Assembly: GCA_932521035.1 (NCBI GenBank)
Contig: OW051492.1
Coordinates: 2,604,001-2,668,000 of the forward strand
DNA length: 64,000 bases
From: Oscheius dolichura
Lineage: Eukaryota; Nematoda; Chromadorea; Rhabditida; Rhabditidae
Direction of reading: 5' to 3'
The notes under the pieces are model-generated. The model ran no database searches and had not been told where the DNA came from. It saw only the letters and a program-made list of their open reading frames with translations. The position numbers and the translations under genes are program-made. Positions 1 to 10,705 of this stretch are shown piece after piece. Each line of letters begins with the position of its first letter. Within the stretch, counting starts at the first letter, position 1.

Positions 1-1
1 A

Positions 2-100
2 ACGGAAAAAGTTGATTACGCAGATGTGGATGAGTTCGAACTTTACAATAGCTTGAATTTTAACATAGATATCTCCATTCCTTATAAACGGGATTTATAA
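2..100 (+). CDS. C-terminal exon of an upstream gene (partial)
   Basis: An open frame runs from the window edge to a TAA at 98-100 and gives an acidic tail of 32 residues ending in IPYKRDL. The next gene starts 154 bp downstream on the same strand behind a splice-acceptor-like sequence, so this is probably the last exon of a separate gene, possibly upstream in the same operon. No family was recognised from so short a piece. Confidence 0.5.
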   Translation, partial: TEKVDYADVDEFELYNSLNFNIDISIPYKRDL

Positions 101-253
101 TCGTAGTTGCGTTATTTAGATCTTATTTTCGCGTTGTATCAATTTATCTTGCATATAAATTTTAAAGCTTTTTTTTCTAACAGATGCTTACTATTTTGCG
201 TAATCGCTATGAATATTTGATTGACTGTAGACAATTTTTATTATCTATACAGG

Positions 254-1546
254 ATGTCTTCAAAGGCGATAAAAACGGTAGCGGAGTAAGTATTCATAGC
301 TTTTGTTTATCTTTAAAACTTCAGAAATGCCATAAGGTCTAGACCCTGGAGGCTTGCACGAGAAGAACCATCTTCTAATATCGATAAGGACATTTTTTGT
401 CAAGAGATTGGAATAAGTTTCGCCTCATATTTATACCTTCACGGACAAGAAGAACTAGCTAAAAATGTTTGTAGCCAGTTGAAGAAGCTTACCGGAGGTG
501 GTTTTGTTCATCGTTCTTCATTAATTAAGTTAAGTTTACATTCTTTGAAATAGGCATGTTTGCGATCTTCTTTTTTAAAGACTTTCTTTACATAACTTTG
601 TTTTTATATTCTGTCTTGTAAATTTTTAGGCTGGCGAATTGATATGCAACGAAGATCCAAGTGAAATTGAAAATGTGGGAAAATTTTTAAAGACTAATCT
701 GAACATCAAATACATAGCACCAATTTGGCATGGCAGGTTGATACAACTTTTGAATGAGTGAGTGTGTTATCCATTTTATTTTCAAAGAATTTTAGAGAAA
801 AACCTAATGAAGCATTACAACTTTGTGCTGGTTTAGCCCATAGCACAGGTGAAGAAATTGGGAAGTTTGAGCTCTATTCGGACGGCTTTCAAAGGTTGCT
901 ATAATATTACTTTCATTAGATAAATTCAGGCATGATTTCATGTTTACGAGAAAAGTTTTCAATCTGGTAGAAAGGATCCATGGAAGGCACTCGGCTGTAG
1001 GTGATATTGCTTTTGCAATGCTTATGGAAGGATCAAACAAACTCCACAGCGCCGCTCTGGAATTGCTTCGAGTCTGTTACTAAATACTTCATGCAATCAC
1101 TAAAGAATTTAGGCTGAAAATCTAAGGATAACCGGAAAGAAAGTGCAGTATTTGGTTGCGTACGGCTTGTCGGTCAAAAAGGTTTTGCGTTACAAGCCTT
1201 TGCTATAGGTGTTTAGTATGATGCTGTCAATACCTTCCTTGTGGAATTATTAACAACAGAACATGCCGATTTCTCCGACTTAATAAAATCCCTTGAACAC
1301 GTGGTTAAATTCTATTGTTCGTGCACTATCTTCTTTATTTATATTAATTGTTTAGACGGGGAAAGTTTATTGACTCAAATTTCAACGTTATACAAGGCCT
1401 TGGAAAGTGTTAATATTGTTCTCCCTCCTGATCTTCGTAAGTACTACGAAAATGTAACAAAATACGTCGATGCTTCGGTAACTGTTTTTTATTTAAAAAC
1501 TCTAAAGCTAACTTTTCAGGAAATTAAAACTTCCAAGAAAAGCTGA
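254..1546 (+). CDS. Unidentified multi-exon protein, probably helical-repeat
   Basis: The start ATG at 254 lies one base after a TATACAG acceptor, which looks like a trans-splice site. At least eight short exons can be chained in one frame through to the TGA at 1544-1546, with introns of about 35-130 nt. The product (about 330 residues) is hydrophilic and rich in helix-forming residues, with Leu/Ala heptad-like stretches such as ALQLCAGLAH and KKYDAVNTFLVELL. That looks like a PPR/TPR-type or other helical-repeat scaffold. The C-terminus ends in KTSKKS. I do not recognise the family. The first splice choice (acceptor at 342) is weaker than the others because the nearer CAG acceptor leads to a stop. 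A polyadenylation-like AATAAA follows near 1605. Confidence 0.6.
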
Positions 1547-2484
1547 ATAACGTAATGGCTTTCACTTGAAGGAGAAAGATACAATGTTTTATTAAAATAT
1601 TCTAAATAAAAGTTATCTGGTACTTCTATTTACGTTTTTATAACTGGTATTTCAATGAAACTTCAGAGAAATGCATAGAAGTAAGATCATTCTTATATTT
1701 TTGAAGCTGATAATATCCCATCCTCTCCGTTCTATGGCTCGAGACAATCAATTTTTCCCTCCCATAACTGTGAGAAACTTCCCTGTGGTGTAGATCGCTC
1801 TCCCTCTTCCAATGTATAACGCGTCTATGTTTTTGCTCTTCAGTCTTATTCTTTTTCTATTTCTCTCTGTCGGTATGTTTGATTACAAAATGAAAAGCGT
1901 TGAGATTCTTGAGATTCCTGTACTTTCTCCCAAAAAAGCATAACTACGAAGAATTCCAGCCCCGCAATCCTTGAGTAAGATATTTCGACATTTATAAAAA
2001 CGTAGGGATAAGTGAGGACATTCCTGTCTACACATGCAAGCCGAGAAAGGGACAAGACGAAGCCGTCCTACTGTTGGAATTTGAACACGTCTACGAGGAA
2101 GGGGCCAGCAGGGCGATTATCGAAGCCTGGGTGGGTTTTGGCCTTTTTCCAGGGGAAGGAGAGGATTTATAGCCGGTGAACACCCTCCGATTGGACTGTG
2201 AGCGGACGAGCCAACAACTGTATTCGACTGCTACGGAGGGGCATAAGAAGTATCTGCGACGGAGCTGGTGCAGTGGGTACAAGAAGACGAAAGACTACAC
2301 GAAAGATGCTGTGGTCGCCGAGATAACTGAGAAAATAGCCAAGGAACACATCGAACTGTAGATTCGGTTATTTTCTAATTAGTAAAATTATTGCTTGTTA
2401 TTACTCATTTTCCGCTCGGGCTCGGCGACGAAAAAAATAGATCGCCAACGATAACGGCCGGTTACCGAGTGGAAACGGTTGCTA
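1547..2484. other. Gap with a possible coding fragment
   Basis: Most of this stretch shows no gene. Between about 2056 and 2361 on + there is a GC-richer segment with two frames that look protein-like. One reads about DEAVLLLEFEHVYEEG, the other ends TKDAVVAEITEKIAKEHIEL before a TAG at 2359. A 22-nt GT...AG interval separates them, too short for a normal intron here. This may be a decayed or partly missed gene. No family was recognised. Confidence 0.3.
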
Positions 2485-2610
2485 TAGTTTGTCAAAAAAA
2501 AGACGACATTCAAAGGTCTAAAATCTTAGCAGCGAGGCGCGGTGACTGAGAGTTTTTCGGCTGCCAAGAGGAAGAAAAAATTGCTTGCAAGGTCGATATA
2601 TATCTCTAAG
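2485..2610. mobile_element. Truncated copy of TA-flanked MITE (family ii)
   Basis: The sequence starting TTTGTCAAAAAAAAGACGAC and continuing into TCAAAGGTCTAAAATCTTAGC closely matches the left half of the element at 21616-21784, including the shared segment GCGCGGTGACTGAGAG. The matching right terminus is not found nearby, so this copy is truncated. The sequence downstream to 2830 holds a reverse-strand open frame with no recognised similarity and a GCGCGCGTTTGAATTTTGAACGCGC palindrome-like patch near 2718. Confidence 0.6.
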
Positions 2611-2990
2611 AGTAAGAATATAAACCCTTGAGTTTCATGGTATAAAGGAACCCTCATGGACCTTGGCTCTGGTGCACTGGTCCCCACTGCACCCACAAGC
2701 GTCCTTTGGTCTTTGGCGCGCGTTTGAATTTTGAACGCGCCTGCGTTTTTGGCCGGTTTTCTTATTTTCCTAATGGGTTTTTGATGCCATTTATAGTAAT
2801 TGGCCATAGCAAATTGTTGTTTTATTAAAATCAAGTGGAAAAAATAAAGAAACGCGTAGATCAGGAATGCATTTTCCCGGGGTTTCTCAAAGCCCGCGAA
2901 AATCTACAGTCTGCACCCGAGGTCCCTGGGGGTTCCTTTAACGGTGGAGAAAAGTAGCTTCAAATCTCCTGGTTGTATTTTATGCTCTTG

Positions 2991-3077
2991 CACCCGTATA
3001 ATCTCGGCAGCTGGAGGATATGGCAAATCAAGAGGGTCTTGAGTAAATATCATATTGCTGCCGAGATTGTACGGGTG
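2991..3077. repeat. Foldback hairpin element, copy 1
   Basis: The left arm CACCCGTATAATCTCGGCAG and the right arm (3057-3077) are reverse complements with one T:G position, separated by about 45 nt of loop. It belongs to a dispersed family with five other full copies in this window. Confidence 0.85.
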
Positions 3078-3228
3078 CAGAAGGAGCAAATTCGCCTATT
3101 CTGACAAGGGAAGTGCACGAACTCGCCGTTGCCGATTTGGCTGATTTTATGCGTATTATGTAGCCCTATACTAGTGATGCCACATACTAGGAATCACCCT
3201 GCTTCACCGTTGGACGAATCAACGCCTG

Positions 3229-3501
3229 ATGAACGTCTCGAAACTGTGCCCTGTCAACAAAGCCGTCACCTGTCTCAAATGGAACTTCGCCAGGAAACTG
3301 TCAACAACCGGCGAACCAGCGACCCTATTGAATATCATCAACTGGAGACCCTACGAGAACAACAGACGCCGTGGCCGTCCCCATCTACGATGGCGCGATG
3401 AATTCAAACATTATATGGGAGAAAGATGGCAGAGAACAGCTCGAGAGGACGCCCGCGAATGGAAGAGATTAAGAAGCCTACGTGTACTGGAGACAGCCTG
3501 A
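3229..3501 (+). pseudogene. LINE reverse-transcriptase C-terminal remnant
   Basis: The reading frame ends at a TGA at 3499-3501 and encodes RRRGRPHLRWRDEFKHYMGE followed by RWQRTAREDAREWKRL. The pattern (R)RGRP..RW.D......G..W...A.D...W..L is the typical C-terminal end of non-LTR retrotransposon polymerases. Nothing upstream encodes the catalytic palm domain (YxDD), so only the 3' end remains, as usual for 5'-truncated LINE insertions. No poly(A) tail or target duplication could be fixed. Confidence 0.7.
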
Positions 3502-3842
3502 GGACCTCTGCGATCGCCGTGTGGACTGCTTACATCATCTCATAAGTAGACCAAAAGACACGAATGCAATAAAACTATCATACCAGTGATGTACAAAAAC
3601 AAAAAAATTAGCTGCTATACCGCGGAGGACGAGGAGCTAGACCACTTTGAAGGTCAAAAACCTGGTTGACTCATTTTCTCGTCTTCATAACTTTTGATCC
3701 ATACATACCAGAAGACTCCGGTTTGTTTCTACCTAGGCAGAATGACCTGCTTAAAAAGCAAAGCACAAGCAAAGCGCAAGGGCGAGTTCGTGCACTTCCC
3801 TTGTCAGAAAGCGATCAAAGACAGACAGCTAGCTCGCCGCCG

Positions 3843-3917
3843 CACCCGTAAAATCTCGGCAGCGGGAAGGGCTGTTTTCCGGTAAAATAAGGATGAGCTG
3901 CCGAGATTCTACGGGTG
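3843..3917. repeat. Foldback hairpin element, copy 2
   Basis: Left arm CACCCGTAAAATCTCGGCAG and right arm ending TACGGGTG differ at one position. The complementarity continues outward (CGCCGC on the left, GCGGCG on the right), giving an arm of about 27 bp around a loop of about 35 nt. The gap 3502-4226 holds nothing else that I can identify. Confidence 0.85.
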
Positions 3918-4226
3918 CGGCGGCGCGTCTCCAAGAGCTGGCACAACAGAGCTAATCTCTTCGGATACTGTAGAACCTGTCCCATTACTCTAGATGCTAT
4001 AATTAGAGATTTCTTGTTATCTTCCTATGTGGGTTCCCCCACCCCGGTGTAATAAAGCCGCGGAATTCTGTTAGCTACTAATTTCAGTCCTTGAGCGCCT
4101 CCCTTTCTCTCTTTCACTTCCCCCAACTCGACCTTCACATTTCTTTCCTTCGCAAACAACGGGCAGTCCCCGCCCAGGGGGCGTCGGCGGTTACAAAAGG
4201 CGACAGCCGGCAGGAAGAGGACAGCA

Positions 4227-4796
4227 ATGTTCGAGGAGAAGCTGATCGTCGGCATGGCTTCGGCCTGCTCCACCCTGGCCATCGTCGCCTGTCTCGTCGT
4301 CATCCCCCAGCTCTACAACACCATCAACGAGGTCCACTATGAGGTCCTGGACGGAGTCTCCGGGGAGCCCTAAGCCCACCTGCACCCAGGGACCCCACGG
4401 CCCCCTTGACAGCTCAGAGCCCCTGGCACACCCGGACAGCCCGATCACCCCGGAGAGGACAACGCCGCCACCTATGCTCCCATCAGGACAGCAGCTGCGT
4501 CAAGTGCCCCCTGGACCCGCTGGTGAGTTGAACCCCCCGAGGATCGTGACCTAATGACGAGTTTTAGGACCACCCAGACGCGATGGACCCGCCGGAGCGG
4601 CTGGACCCGACGGACAGCCCGGACAGGCTGGAAACCCCGGAAAGGACGGGCAGCCCGGACCTACTAGAGGCCCTGGACTGTATGTTTCTATTTCCTGGCA
4701 ATTGGTGACCAAACAATTTTCAGTCCTGGCAACGACGCTGCCTACTGTCCTTGCCCACCTCGGTCTGCTGTCTTTGTCTCCCGCTTCGCCCACTAG
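4227..4796 (+). pseudogene. Cuticle collagen, frame-disrupted
   Basis: The ATG at 4227 opens a typical nematode cuticle-collagen N-terminal segment: a hydrophobic anchor (SACSTLAIVACLVVIPQLYN) followed by HYEVLDGVS. A stop follows at about 4371. Downstream, Gly-X-Y protein reappears (GTPGQP..PGEDN), then a conserved SSCVKC motif, then PPGPAG, each in a different frame. Two properly spliced exons then encode PPRRDGPAGAAGPDGQPGQA and the classic collagen end [10 protein letters not shown], with TAG at 4794. All landmarks of a cuticle collagen are present in order, but the whole is only about 160 residues against about 300 for the family. The frame breaks lie in C/G runs, so either decay or assembly indels could explain them. 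Spliced introns at about 4522-4567 and 4681-4724 look intact. Confidence 0.7.
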
Positions 4797-4860
4797 ATGG
4801 ACAGGAAGCAAGACAACTGCTGATCATTAAAAAAATGAATGCTTTTCATTCTGTTTTATT

Positions 4861-5350
4861 TTATTTTATTATGTGCTCTTCTTTGATCAAGTCGTAGAGG
4901 GGATCATCTCCCTTTTGGACGGCAGCATCTTCAACGTCTTCGAGTTTTAGAAATTTGGGATTAATATCTGACCCCTGCAGTATCCTAAATAATGGACTTC
5001 TTTGGAAAGAGAGGGAGTAATACTACCAATAGATCCCAAAACAAAGACACATAAATGCAACTATTATCCAGATAATCAGACTCATGCAGCCGTCTGCCCC
5101 GATTTCTTTGAAAAGCTTCCATAGGCGAGAAAAAGAAGATTTCCTGCGCTTCATTCAATAGCTGCAACGTTTTATAATTGAAAGGGGTGACATTCAGTGG
5201 AAGAGAGAAGAAATTCGGCAGTTGAAATGGTTGTTTGCGAAAAAAAGGGAGCGGTTCCGTTTGAGTAAAATCAATAGGAAAGGTCAGAAGCATTATAATT
5301 AATAGAGAGAGCATCCAATTAGTTGAGAATATATTCAGAAGAGAGTTCAT
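4861..5350 (-). CDS. Small secreted protein, unknown family
   Basis: Two exons (5350-5027 and 4974-4861) join in phase 0 across a 52-nt GTAGTA...CTGCAG intron and give 145 residues. The N-terminus has a signal-peptide-like hydrophobic stretch (WMLSLLIIMLLTFPIDF) and the mature part is Phe/Leu/Pro-rich. It contains a NRGRR basic site that could be a prohormone-convertase cleavage site, then an acidic C-terminus (LEDVEDAAVQKGDDPLYDLI) ending EEHIIK. The ATG at 5350 was chosen because it directly precedes the hydrophobic stretch; an in-frame ATG at 5395 is also possible. A peptide precursor is one possibility, but I recognise no family. It is convergent with the collagen locus at 4227-4796, 65 bp away. 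Confidence 0.6.
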
Positions 5351-5734
5351 TGCATGTTTGTTGTGAGGGGAGGAATCAAAATGAGGAAGGCTCATATTTT
5401 ATGCTGATGTGAGAATACTTCAATAGATGATCCGGAATCCAGTGGTTAGATTCATATGTAGAAGTACAAGAGTGCTCCTTTCGCTGGAAAATAAACGGCT
5501 CAAATGGCTTCTCCTCTTTCTCGTGATCACATTGAGCAAACCAGAATCACTTGGATTTGCCAAGAAAAAATTTGGTTCAAAATGATCAAATTTTAACAAT
5601 CTTATAGAGAATTTTCTGGCGATCAAGACATATTCTTTCGATTTTGCCCAAATGAGGTTTTAGTGGAGGAAAATCCAGAAAAGCGATTCTAACGTTTTTG
5701 GGCTTGTCTATTTTCTATTCTCCTTCTAAAAATG

Positions 5735-5812
5735 TGAAGCGGTGGCTGAGTGTATAGTGCACTCGTCTGCGAATCTTTTGTCTTTTTTTCAACTTGGGTT
5801 CGATTATTCCAA
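5735..5812 (+). other. tRNA-like sequence (pseudo-tRNA or SINE head)
   Basis: TGGCTGAGTGTATAG resembles a polymerase III A box and D-arm, and GGGTTCGATTATTCC about 50 nt later resembles a B box and T-arm. The anticodon stem does not close and a T-run (5782-5788) interrupts the middle, so a working tRNA is unlikely. A tRNA-derived repeat is the better reading. Confidence 0.3.
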
Positions 5813-5874
5813 GGGACCAAGTCATTTTTGTAGTTTTTGAGGGTGATTGGCACTGTTTGATTCCTCTGTGGCAC

Positions 5875-6111
5875 TCAAAATAGCGTTGGAGTGGAGAATA
5901 CTGGGTGTACGAGTGATAGCGAAATTTTCATACCAGAAGGAGCTGGAAGCTCCTCCTCATCGTTATTACGATCTACGGTTCTAAACCAAACAGTTCTCAT
6001 AAGGGTTATTATGTTGCTTGTTAATAATGTAAATGTTTTACTCGATAAATTATCCAATACTATTTGATCGATTTCAGTAGATTGTTGAATTAGTGTTTTC
6101 ATTTTCTGCAC
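5875..6111 (-). CDS. Possible short coding segment, unknown
   Basis: A 78-codon reverse-strand frame has protein-like content (KTLIQQSTEIDQIVLDNLSS ... RTVDRNNDEEELPAPSG) and starts about 200 bp from the divergently oriented RRM/Tudor gene. It could be a first exon of a small gene whose other exons I did not find, or chance. No family recognised. Confidence 0.25.
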   Translation of the reverse strand: MQKMKTLIQQSTEIDQIVLDNLSSKTFTLLTSNIITLMRTVWFRTVDRNNDEEELPAPSGMKISLSLVHPVFSTPTLF

Positions 6112-6308
6112 AGCCTGAAAGGTCAGACCTGGGGGTTAACCCTAGTTGACGCCGTAATTGCGCTCTAATTTTCCCGCGCGAACAAAAAATTTACAATTTC
6201 TGTCAGATCTCTCATTTGATTCTCTCGAGGAACGCGAGTGCTCCTCTTCTTCTAGTTCTCCAATGCTCTTGTTCACATTGCTTATTCTCAATTGATTCTT
6301 TCTAGGAA

Positions 6309-7780
6309 ATGTCCCAACTGGAGAACGAAAGCAATGGTGACTTCGACGCAGACAAGGAAAGGGAATTTTGTGTACGCGATATTCCCCCAAATGTAGACGA
6401 CGTAAGTTGGAACGGTATGCATAAATTTGTAAAATCTAGTGGGCTGTGTTTAACGTCTTCAAGCAGTATGGAATCATAGAAAGTGTACGATTTCCTGCTC
6501 ATCAGCCTACCGATGCTCCTCGTTATTGGCCAGTTTCAGAAATTGTGCTGTATAATTTCTATTTTCAGCTTTGTATCCATGATTAACATTGAAGGAGCTT
6601 CCAGTGTTCGTAATGCATTGAATAATGGTAAACTGATCGTTGGAAATCATGCTCTCCGTGTTAGTGATGCCCGCGGTAGTGGAGTACAACACAAGAAACC
6701 ATACAACGGGTATACTTCTGCTATGTTGCTGTCCATAGATGTATTTTTAGACGATTCACGCAGCCTCAGCGTAACGGCTATCAAGCTAGACGTTCTGCAG
6801 AATTTAAGAAATATGAAAAAATTTGTTATCCCACGGCTGATTTGCCTCTGGGTGTACCGGAAATGGTTTCTTCTAAGAATGCGAGTAATAACCATTTACA
6901 GGCTAAAATTGTTCCGTCCCCATTCCCTTCCAATGTAAAAGAAGGCATGACTTTCCATCTTCTCAACTTCTCTAAAGTGCCCGGTGAAGCCTATACCGAA
7001 TTGCAACAAGAAATGAACAATCACTGCCACGACTCTAGAAACGAGTGTGGTTCCGTAGAAGTGAGTATTCGTTGTACACGGGCTCTATGCTTTGTAATGT
7101 TCTGCATTTTCATATTGTATTTAGATAGGCGAAGCAGTGTTGTTCTACAGAAACCAGGTTGCATATAGAGCTATCCAAAACAATCCCGACACCGTTTATC
7201 TTGTGGATATGGGCCGTCATGAGAAGATTATGGATGGAAAACTATATAGAATGTTGCAAAAATTTGCTGTCTTGCCTTCACTGGTTATTACGTGTGCTTT
7301 AGCTCGCGTGGCATGGACTCAACCCAGTAAAGAACTTTTTAACAGCGTCCGTCAGGTATGAAATATGGGTAGCACAGCATTGCAGTAATTTTAGATAGTT
7401 CGCAAATGGTGCGAAACCGAAGGTACCTTGACAGCCACTGTGGAGTACTTCCAAGGTGGAACTAATATGATCAAGTTAGAAGGCAGCGCAGGTATGCTCA
7501 TTCTATACTTCGGCTTATAACAACGTATTTGTAGATACAAACTTAGCTAATTCACTGCGAAAGAGAGGTGATGTAACCATTCTCCCTCCGTTGCCAGATT
7601 TCATATATTCACGCGAGGAAATCATCCGCATTGGAAAAGAAGTAAGATTAACTATTACCCTTATTACTAAATACGCTTCAGTTAAACAATAACAATCCTC
7701 CATGTGGTATGGAAATCAGAAATGCTGCCCCCATTCTTCTTAATAAGCTTACTCAATCATTCGACGATCTCGTGATCTAA
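6309..7780 (+). CDS. RRM + Tudor domain protein (TDRD10-like)
   Basis: The ATG at 6309 follows a TTTCTAG acceptor by three bases. The N-terminal exons encode an RRM (EFCVRDIPPNVDD ... FKQYGIIESVRFP ... FVSMINIEGASSVRNALNN). After a basic linker (RFTQPQRNGYQARRSAEFKK) comes an extended Tudor domain (GEAVLFYRNQVAYRAI, then TVYLVDMGRHEKI). The order RRM then Tudor is that of vertebrate TDRD10. The Tudor fold usually binds methylated arginine on partner proteins, and RRMs bind RNA, so a germline RNA-granule role is a reasonable inference. The CDS ends with TAA at 7778-7780. Introns are 37-45 nt. The intron that splits the RRM appears to start with GC, not GT (see findings). Confidence 0.8.
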
Positions 7781-8807
7781 ATCCATTTTTATTTCCCAGT
7801 GTCTATTTTACGGATATCGATTATCAAACAAATACGAGTAATTTTTTTTTCATAAAACGTTTGTTTTATGTGCATATTGCTAATTAATTGAGAAAACTGG
7901 GTAGCGATTCGCTCCGAGCAAATATTCCATAGGCGAGAAAATCGAAGGAAGATCTTGTGGAAGATGCCAATTAGAATTTGAATTGTCAGAACTCTATCAG
8001 ACGGGATTGATTTGCGTGTGTGCATACGGCTTGCCCATTTGAACTCCACAACTGTCGCACTTAACTGGCTCCGTCCAGTCGTAGCACCTCCGTAGCAGAA
8101 TATTTGATAGATGGTAAAAGAAGGACAATGAAGGACGGGGTTGTCTATGAAAGATGGAAACCGATGAAAATTTATTTTAAATAAGTTTGACGTTTATTCA
8201 CCTGAGGCTAACGCCGGTTTTTGGGTATCTAACGCAACAGGCGGATAAACAGTTGAGAGCTGAACTTCCGATCCAAAAGAGCTAAAGGTGTCTCTGAGAC
8301 CGCCCCGCTTATTCAATCCCGACTTTTCGTTTTAATATTTTTCTTCATCGTCTGTTTAGGAACTCGAGCTGACTTGCGATGTTTGCTGTTTTTGAATAGT
8401 AATATCGAATGTATATATATATAGATAAAGCGCAGAGGCTTTTTGAAATAATAGTAATTACTACATATTCCAATTGGTTAACACTTGAAAAAAAAGCAAA
8501 AAAAAAAGTTTTTTTTGCAAACTTTGCAGAATGTTCGAAACCGGAACGCGATGCTGGAAGCAGAAAATGCCAAAGAACGCCATATGCACGATGAGGTTGG
8601 GAGTATAACACCCGACTGGGACCTCTTTGGCATGGGAGTTTCGTTCTGAAACGTTCCACGTTCCGGCCATCTCTGTCATATAATGTTTTATTTGACCTGA
8701 TAAATGGAAGGGATGCAAAGTCTGTCGAAAGTTAGACTGCTTGAGCACGAGCTCGTCGTTCGGCCAGATAATCGGGTCCTCCACCCGTGGCTACCTGAAG
8801 CAGGCTA
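7781..8807. other. Convergent intergenic region
   Basis: The region lies between the ends of the RRM/Tudor gene and the MARVEL gene. It is AT-rich, with A- and T-runs such as 8490-8517 and no frame with recognisable protein similarity. It probably holds the two 3' untranslated regions. Nothing else is supported. Confidence 0.5.
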
Positions 8808-9676
8808 TCATTTGCTACTGAGTTTATTCCTCGCCTCATTGTTCCTCCAGCTCAGAAATTTAAGATAACAATCGAATCCATAGGCGCACATGGCCCCAAA
8901 TGCGAAGAACTGCAACAGGGAATATCCCTAGGCCGGTTGAAAACTTACGGCAGCTATGGCCCATCCCTTGGCCCTCGAGGAATATTGGCTAGCGGCTACG
9001 GCCAGCATGGAACCAGCGATAAAGAAGAATATCGTCCAAGCGAAGCAAAAACACATTTCCTGAAGAGCCTATTATAGTGGAGGGGAGCCTAACTCACCCC
9101 AACAATCCAAGGCACCTGGGGAAGGCTGTCAACCACTCGGAAAATGTATAAGAGTAAAAGGGTGCTGGTTATTGTCATCCCGATGGAACAGACGAAAGTA
9201 GCCCAGCTGGCTCCTATTTTTTTATATTCTTTGATCGTAAAATGGGAAGAACCTACCCGTCATATATCCTGGAGCACCGACAACTACAAAAATAAAGCAG
9301 AGGAAGCAAAGTACTATACAAATTATTTTGACCATTCCGCCGAGGGTTCGAATATAACCGCAGTCGGCTTTGGGGATGGAGAACTGAAAGATGAAGATGT
9401 TTCTTTTATGGAAAATATAATGGTCATGGAAATTTTTTGAGAAATGAAGAGTTTCTCACTTTTAGCTAATGAAAATACATTGCTTTTTCAGAAAAATTAT
9501 TGGTCAAAGAAAAAAATCAGCGGAGGAAATAGCAGTCAACCCACCCTAACAGCTGGTCCATCGTCAGCTATGTATTCCGTTGTTTCGACGACCGTGGTTG
9601 TCGTATACCGTCCGTCGTTGTATCTTCCATCGTGCATCCGAAACAGATCAATTACTCGTTGTCTCTCATATTCCAT
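8808..9676 (-). CDS. MARVEL-domain four-pass membrane protein
   Basis: Five exons were chained: 9676-9545, 9383-9257, 9213-9098, 9059-8949 and 8909-8808. After a hydrophilic N-terminus (EYERQRVIDLFRMHDGRYND) comes the MARVEL signature start DCGYIRTLGGMVKI. Four hydrophobic segments follow (IICIVLCFLCFIFVVVG; ATFVCSIGMTITSTLLLLY; FAWTIFFFIAGSMLAVA; AFFAFGAMCAYGFDCYLKF). The short tail WRNNEARNKLSSK is cytosolic. MARVEL proteins (plasmolipin, CMTM, MAL) sit in cholesterol-rich membranes and junctions and act in vesicle traffic. The ATG at 9676 is the first usable one in the exon. A further 5' exon (candidate at 10351-10452) may exist, so the N-terminus is uncertain. Confidence 0.8.
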
Positions 9677-10350
9677 GAAAGAAATAAGACGAATACAAGC
9701 AGTCTCTCGCGGGAAAAGTGACTGTTTTTAGCTGATTCATTGCTCATCGGGAAAGAGAAAAGTGTACAAAACAGCGTCTAATACACCCCCCAAAATAAAG
9801 ATGAAAGTAGGGGGCGATGAATGGACGAAAAAAAAATTAGGCGATGGTTGCAAAGAAGAGAGGAAGACAGCCCCTCCCCCGCTCCCACACTCACATACAC
9901 GCGAAGGGAGGCGCTACATTACAACAATGGTTTTGAGAGAGAGAGCAGAGGGGAACAGCTGGGATAAATCGGCATAGAGAGGTTGGGTGGTGGGTAAACA
10001 TCTGACGGTCGAGAAACTACTTTCTTGCCTTCTTGGGCAGTTGCGCGACCGCATTGGCTCGTCAGCCGAAAGGCACACACGGCCAGGAAGCGGATGCCCG
10101 ACTGGCTTGTACAAGAAGTCATTAGAAATTATATTGAAAACAGACTATATGCAGTTTATTCTTTTCATAATTATATAGCACTAATTCAAAATATTCCGCT
10201 GACAATCAGCTTTCCGCTATCAAAAAAAATCAGAAAAGTCAGCAAAAAAAAATCAGAAAAGACAGTTATCAGAGAACAATCGCTCGATCCATTTATTTTG
10301 CGGTGTCACAAACTTCAGCTTTTTTTTCTGTTTTCATGTTCTGTACTTAC
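9677..10350. other. Upstream region or long intron of the MARVEL gene
   Basis: If the exon at 10351-10452 belongs to the MARVEL gene, this is a long first intron. A GC-richer patch at about 9990-10100 is open on both strands (reverse: VVSRPSDVYPPPNLSM), so it may contain an additional exon, but no splice chain is convincing. Confidence 0.35.
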
Positions 10351-10452
10351 TTTGCCAATGTGGGGAATATCCTCCTTCTCTGGTAGCGGAGGAGCAGCCT
10401 CTAGTTGAGGAGGTGGTGGCTCTTCCGGAGGTTGAAGATCTTTTGTATCCAT
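10351..10452 (-). CDS. Candidate first exon, Pro/Glu-rich
   Basis: The reverse strand reads ATG then DTKDLQPPEEPPPPQLEAAP, continues to EKEDIPHIGK, and is followed in phase 0 by a strong donor GTAAGTAC. It is either the first exon of the MARVEL gene or of an unrecognised small gene. The proline-rich cytosolic N-terminus would fit a MARVEL protein, but the connecting splice could not be shown. Confidence 0.45.
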
Positions 10453-10705
10453 TATCCACTTGAAACTTTTGTCGACAGCAAAGCAGCAACACCGCGGGCG
10501 GCGAGAAGGCGTGTTTGGCCACCCTTTTTGCGAAACCTAATAGGATCTTTTGTGGAGCTGGCGAGAGGAGGCGAGGCAAGGCAAGACAAGGTGCGCCGGC
10601 AGCTAGAAAAACAATCCAAAGGTCGAAAAGAAGTTGAAATGATGTCGGGGGAAATGAAAACGAGGAAACATTGAATAAATGTTCCTCATCTATGAGACAT
10701 TCCAT

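Noticed and set aside
2526-2834. Reverse-strand 102-codon frame (KWHQKPIRKIRKPAKNAGAF)
   Set aside because: It looked a little like a basic ribosomal protein, but no family pattern holds and its end overlaps the truncated MITE.
2991-3077. Hairpins as rho-independent terminators or CRISPR-like repeats
   Set aside because: The surrounding genes are spliced eukaryotic genes. The copies are far apart with no regular spacing and no U-tract follows.
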